Below, piece by piece: positions 61,317 through 64,000 of a stretch of 64,000 nucleotides of DNA (positions are counted from its first letter, which is position 1; each line of letters begins with the position of its first letter). The notes under the pieces were generated by a model, which was not told where the DNA came from, searched no databases, and worked only from the letters and a program-made list of their open reading frames with translations. The translations under genes and the position numbers were made by a program. This DNA is from DATBRV01 sp036560145. GTDB lineage: Bacteria; Myxococcota_A; UBA9160; SMWR01. Where the stretch lies: positions 124,001 through 188,000 of the forward strand of contig DATBRV010000062.1 of the NCBI GenBank assembly GCA_036560145.1, written 5' to 3'.

Positions 61317-62033
61317 ATGCCGCGATCCCCGAGCCTGCCGGCCGCGGCGCTGAACGTTCGAATCTCCCTTCTCCTCTGCCTGCTTGCCGTCCCTGGCTGC
61401 GCGGTCTTCCGATCGCCGTCGAACGGCTTGCCTCCGCCGCCGGAGCAGGAGGTGACCTACCACCTGCTCTCGGGCGATCACATCCTCGTGAAGCTCATCT
61501 ACACACCCGAGCTGAGCGAGCAGGTCGTGGTCCGCCCCGACGGCGTGATCAGCGTGCCCCTGGTGGGTGAGATCCAGGCCGCTGGGCGCACACCGGAGGC
61601 GCTCGCCCTCGATCTCCAGGAGCGTTTCGCGAAGTTCCTGGCCAAGCCCGACGTGTCGGTCGTGATCCGCAGCTTCGGAGGGCAACGCGTCTACGTGGGA
61701 GGGGAAGTCGTGATGCCGCGGATGCTGCCGCTCGACGCCTCCACCACCGTGGCCGACGCCGTCTTCGCCGCCGGCGGCCTGCGCGAGACCGCCTGCCTCG
61801 ACAGCGTGATCCTGCTGCGCCGCGGCAAGAGCCCCGGCGAGTTCCAGGCCTTCCGCGTGAACCTCGAGGAGGGCCTGTTCGGCCGCGCCCCGCTGCCGGA
61901 GCTCCAGCCCTACGACGTGGTGTTCGTGCCCAAGTCCCGCATCGCGCAGGTGAATCAGTACGTCGAGATGTACGTCAACCGGATCATCCCGCACGCCGTG
62001 AGCTTCGGCGCCACGTGGATCGGCGGGCTCTAG
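61317..62033 (+). CDS. Wza-like polysaccharide export lipoprotein (OPX) 2
   Basis: 238 aa. ATG 61317 follows AGAGGTG. Signal with lipobox LAVPGC. Poly-export domain: YHLLSGDHILVKLIYTPELS, VVRPDGVISVPLVGEIQAAG, and the SLBB-like VYVGGEVVMPRMLPLDAST. The end, NQYVEMYVNRIIPHAVSF, matches the OPX1 ending. It is shorter than OPX1 and clearly not a recent copy. It leads a plus-strand group with an epimerase, a cupin and a lipoprotein. Two OPX genes in one locus suggest two export routes or a mixed channel. Confidence 0.87.
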   Translation: MPRSPSLPAAALNVRISLLLCLLAVPGCAVFRSPSNGLPPPPEQEVTYHLLSGDHILVKLIYTPELSEQVVVRPDGVISVPLVGEIQAAGRTPEALALDLQERFAKFLAKPDVSVVIRSFGGQRVYVGGEVVMPRMLPLDASTTVADAVFAAGGLRETACLDSVILLRRGKSPGEFQAFRVNLEEGLFGRAPLPELQPYDVVFVPKSRIAQVNQYVEMYVNRIIPHAVSFGATWIGGL

Positions 62034-62971
62034 AGCCTGCTTTGACCGGGAGCATCCTCATCACCGGCGCCGGAGGCTTTCTCGGCACGCCGCTCGTGCA
62101 CCGGCTGGGCGAGGAGGGGCGGCGCACCCTGGCGCTCGGACGGGGGCTCGAGCCCGCTGCGCAGGGCTCGGTGCGACGGATCGCCGGCGGTGTCGGCGAC
62201 GCTGCGGACCTGAGGCGTCTGCTCGACGAGGAGGCGGTGACGGCGGTCGTGCATCTCTCGGCCCACCCGGATGCGCCGCTCGCCCAGGCCCGGCGCATCT
62301 TCGAGGCCAACCTCGGAGGTACACTTCGGGTGCTCAGCGCCGCGCGCGAGGCGCGCCGGCCACCCCACGTGGTGCTCGCGAGCTCGATCAAGGTCTACGG
62401 ACGGGCCGCGGAGATGCCGCTGCGCGAGTCCACTCCGGAGGCGCCCACGTCTGCCTACGCGGTGGCGAAGGCGGCGGCGGACCGGATCGGACTCCTCTTC
62501 CACGAGCAGGCGGGCGTGCCCGTGACCGTGCTGCGCCTCTCCCAGGTGTACGGTCCGGGGCAGCCTCCGGGCATGCTGGTGCAACAGCTCGTCGAGGCCG
62601 CGCGGTCCGGGAAGACCCTCGACATGACCTCGGGTGAACAGACCCGCGATCTCCTCTTCGTCGATGATGCGGTCGACGCATTCGTGCGTGCCCTGGATCG
62701 CCCGGAGCGGGCGGGCCGCGTGCTGAACGTGGGAACGGGCGTGGAGACACGCCTGTGCGACCTGGCGCAGCGGTTCCACGAGCTCGTCCCCAGCGCCCCC
62801 CGCCCGCGGATCGGGGCGATCCCCTATCGAGACGGCGAGCTGTGGCGTCAGGTCGTGGATCCCGCCACGGCGCGGACCGAGCTCGGCTTCACGGCCCGGG
62901 TCGCGCTCGACGAGGGGCTGCGGCGGACGCTGGAGGCGGCCCTGCGGACGGAGGCGCCCGGAGATGGCTGA
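62015..62971 (+). CDS. NAD-dependent sugar epimerase/dehydratase
   Basis: 318 aa from GTG 62015 (overlapping the OPX2 stop) or 309 aa from TTG 62042, which begins the conserved LTGSILITGAGGFLG; neither has a good ribosome site. GAGGFLGTPLVHRL is the cofactor loop, VVHLSAHPDAPLAQARR follows, with catalytic SSIKVYG and YAVAKA (YxxxK), then RLSQVYGPGQPPGML and RDLLFVDDAVDAFV. It supplies or converts an NDP-sugar, working with the cupin encoded immediately after (8-bp overlap). Confidence 0.83.
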   Translation: MDRRALEPALTGSILITGAGGFLGTPLVHRLGEEGRRTLALGRGLEPAAQGSVRRIAGGVGDAADLRRLLDEEAVTAVVHLSAHPDAPLAQARRIFEANLGGTLRVLSAAREARRPPHVVLASSIKVYGRAAEMPLRESTPEAPTSAYAVAKAAADRIGLLFHEQAGVPVTVLRLSQVYGPGQPPGMLVQQLVEAARSGKTLDMTSGEQTRDLLFVDDAVDAFVRALDRPERAGRVLNVGTGVETRLCDLAQRFHELVPSAPRPRIGAIPYRDGELWRQVVDPATARTELGFTARVALDEGLRRTLEAALRTEAPGDG

Positions 62972-63410
62972 CGCGCGGCTTCCGCCCCGAGTCACGGTCC
63001 GCCCCCTGCGTCTTCTGCCCGACGAGCGAGGCAGCCTGCTCAAGGTGCTGATGCGCCAGCAGCTCCCCGAGCCGGCCCGCTTCGGCGAGATCTATCTCAC
63101 GACCGCGGTGCGCGGAGCCACCCGGGGCCTCCACTACCACGAGCGCTCCCACGAGTGGTTCTGCGTGGTGGCCGGGAGCCTTCGCATCTGGCTCCAGGAG
63201 CTCGACCCCGCGCCCGAAGCCGTCTGCCGCCTCGAGCTCTCCGCGGACGAGCCGTGCCTCGTGCACGTGCCGCCGCGCATCGCCCACGCCTTCGAGAACC
63301 ACGCCTGCGACCGCGCGGTGATGCTCGCCTACGCGGACCGCCCCTACGATCCGGAAGACACGGACACCTTCGCCCACTCGTTTCCGGTGCGCGAACAGGA
63401 AGGAGCCTAG
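62964..63410 (+). CDS. RmlC-like cupin (dTDP-sugar 3,5-epimerase / isomerase type)
   Basis: 148 aa, a single jelly-roll domain. FGEIYLTTAVRGATRGLHYH and HEWFCVVAGSLRIWL are the RmlC-type strand with His residues; CLVHVPPRIAHAFENH is the second His strand. It lacks the length of RmlC (about 180 aa) and so is closer to WxcM- or FdtA-like sugar isomerases. It probably acts on the product of the neighbouring epimerase or dehydratase. ATG 62964 lies within the end of the epimerase gene. Confidence 0.78.
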   Translation: MADARLPPRVTVRPLRLLPDERGSLLKVLMRQQLPEPARFGEIYLTTAVRGATRGLHYHERSHEWFCVVAGSLRIWLQELDPAPEAVCRLELSADEPCLVHVPPRIAHAFENHACDRAVMLAYADRPYDPEDTDTFAHSFPVREQEGA

Positions 63411-63413
63411 AGC

Positions 63414-64000
63414 ATGCGACTCCGGCAACCCGCCCTCACGCTTCTCTTCGCACTCTGCCTCGGGGCCGATGATTGCGATACCCCGGACGGCCGGGTGAAC
63501 GAGCCGGCCCCGGGCCCCTTCGCCGCCGAGGGCGCGCGCTACCTGCCGCTCGAGGTGGGACGCCGCTGGGTGCTCCGCTCGCAGCGGGTGGATGCGCCCG
63601 TGCGGGTCGAGGTGATGCGCCGCGAGGGCGATGCCTTCGTGCTCGAATTCGAGAACCCCTGGTCCTTCCACGAATACCGCGTGGTCGAGCGAGGGGGCCG
63701 CATCCAGCGCCTCGACCGCGACGCGGGGGCGCCCAAGGCCGACGGCCCGGCGCTGCTCTTCGACTTCTCCGCCAGCCAGGGCACGCGCTGGAGCAACGCC
63801 CTCGGCAGCATGGAGCTCGCCGACCGCAATGCCGCGGTCGACACCTCGGCCGGCCGCATCGCCGGGGCGGTGCGCATTCGGCAGAAGAATCTCGCCGGCG
63901 ACGTGCTCTCCTGGACCTTCGCCAGGGACGTTGGCCTCGTGCAGTTCGGCGAGGGCGACTGGGCCTTCCAGCTCGACCGCGAGGCCTCCCAGCTCACCGG
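63414..64000 (+). CDS. Exported protein of unknown function, 3'-truncated by the window edge
   Basis: At least 195 codons, open to the right edge. AGGAAGGAG lies before ATG 63414. The signal peptide (LTLLFALCLGADDC) could carry a degenerate lipobox. The mature part, RYLPLEVGRRWVLRSQRVDA, then FVLEFENPWSFHEYRVVERG and GPALLFDFSASQGTRWSNAL, is beta-rich and resembles small exported domains that start with PLxxGxxW, found in many surface proteins. It is four bases after the cupin stop, so it belongs to the polysaccharide operon. Confidence 0.65.
   Translation, partial: MRLRQPALTLLFALCLGADDCDTPDGRVNEPAPGPFAAEGARYLPLEVGRRWVLRSQRVDAPVRVEVMRREGDAFVLEFENPWSFHEYRVVERGGRIQRLDRDAGAPKADGPALLFDFSASQGTRWSNALGSMELADRNAAVDTSAGRIAGAVRIRQKNLAGDVLSWTFARDVGLVQFGEGDWAFQLDREASQLT

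Noticed and set aside
1..64000. CRISPR array, rRNA operon or intact insertion sequence
   Set aside because: No regularly spaced repeats, no rRNA-like sequence and no transposase with terminal repeats were seen on either strand.

Overview
The window is 64 kb of very GC-rich DNA, coding-dense on both strands, from a Gram-negative bacterium. The evidence for an outer membrane is direct: lipoprotein signals, an RND efflux trio with an outer-membrane factor, an Omp85-type barrel, two Wza-like polysaccharide export proteins and Tat/Sec signal peptides. PEP-CTERM-like and IPTL-CTERM-like sorting tails next to an exopolysaccharide locus, together with a TMTC-like protein, a SelO-like protein and a cytochrome P450, suggest an environmental deltaproteobacterium-like lineage (Myxococcota/Desulfobacterota/Binatota type). 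That placement is an inference; no rRNA or complete tRNA is present to test it.

Layout. 1-12 kb: a truncated MDR dehydrogenase, secreted proteins of unknown function, PilZ-like and GAF-like signalling proteins, a cluster of palindromes, a tandem-repeat surface protein, a DUF2834/universal-stress operon, a SAM methyltransferase, a small Tat protein with clustered cysteines, a 76-aa mini sorting-signal protein and an L,D-transpeptidase. 12-22 kb: envelope glycosylation and acylation genes (two GT-C type membrane proteins, two acyltransferases, a GT2, a CelD-like acetyltransferase), Dps, and an alkaline-phosphatase-like protein whose metal ligands look substituted. 22-33 kb: an RND efflux operon with a lipoprotein alpha/beta hydrolase as its last gene, a divergent SelO-like protein, and a translationally coupled TetR-P450 pair. 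33-47 kb: small lipoproteins, an Omp85 barrel, a beta-helix protein with a haem-type CxxCH motif, LOG, TPR and BtuF-like lipoproteins, an IPTL-type sorting substrate, an ARPP-1-like/DUF2779-nuclease/ABC-F row, and a 7TM sensor kinase.

At 46.8-47.6 kb lies a scar: a frameshifted PAS gene, the 3' half of a tRNA followed by a hairpin, and the decayed C-terminus of a tyrosine recombinase. This looks like an old tRNA-targeted integration end. Directly beyond it begins a large exopolysaccharide locus that runs to the end of the window: a secreted GH31 glycosidase, a Wzc-like chain-length protein without kinase domain, two Wza-like exporters, a Wzx flippase, a Wzy/ligase, two GT2 enzymes, three NDP-sugar epimerase/dehydratases, a methyltransferase and an RmlC-like cupin. 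The most unusual gene is a fusion of a GT2 glycosyltransferase to a CpsD/BY-kinase-like domain whose Walker A lysine is missing (55106-56623). It is effectively the kinase half that the separate Wzc-like protein lacks.

The genes together describe a cell that builds and exports a modified polysaccharide and displays several proteins with C-terminal sorting tails. No exosortase, rhombosortase or priming sugar-phosphate transferase was recognised inside the window; if present, they would have to be outside it.
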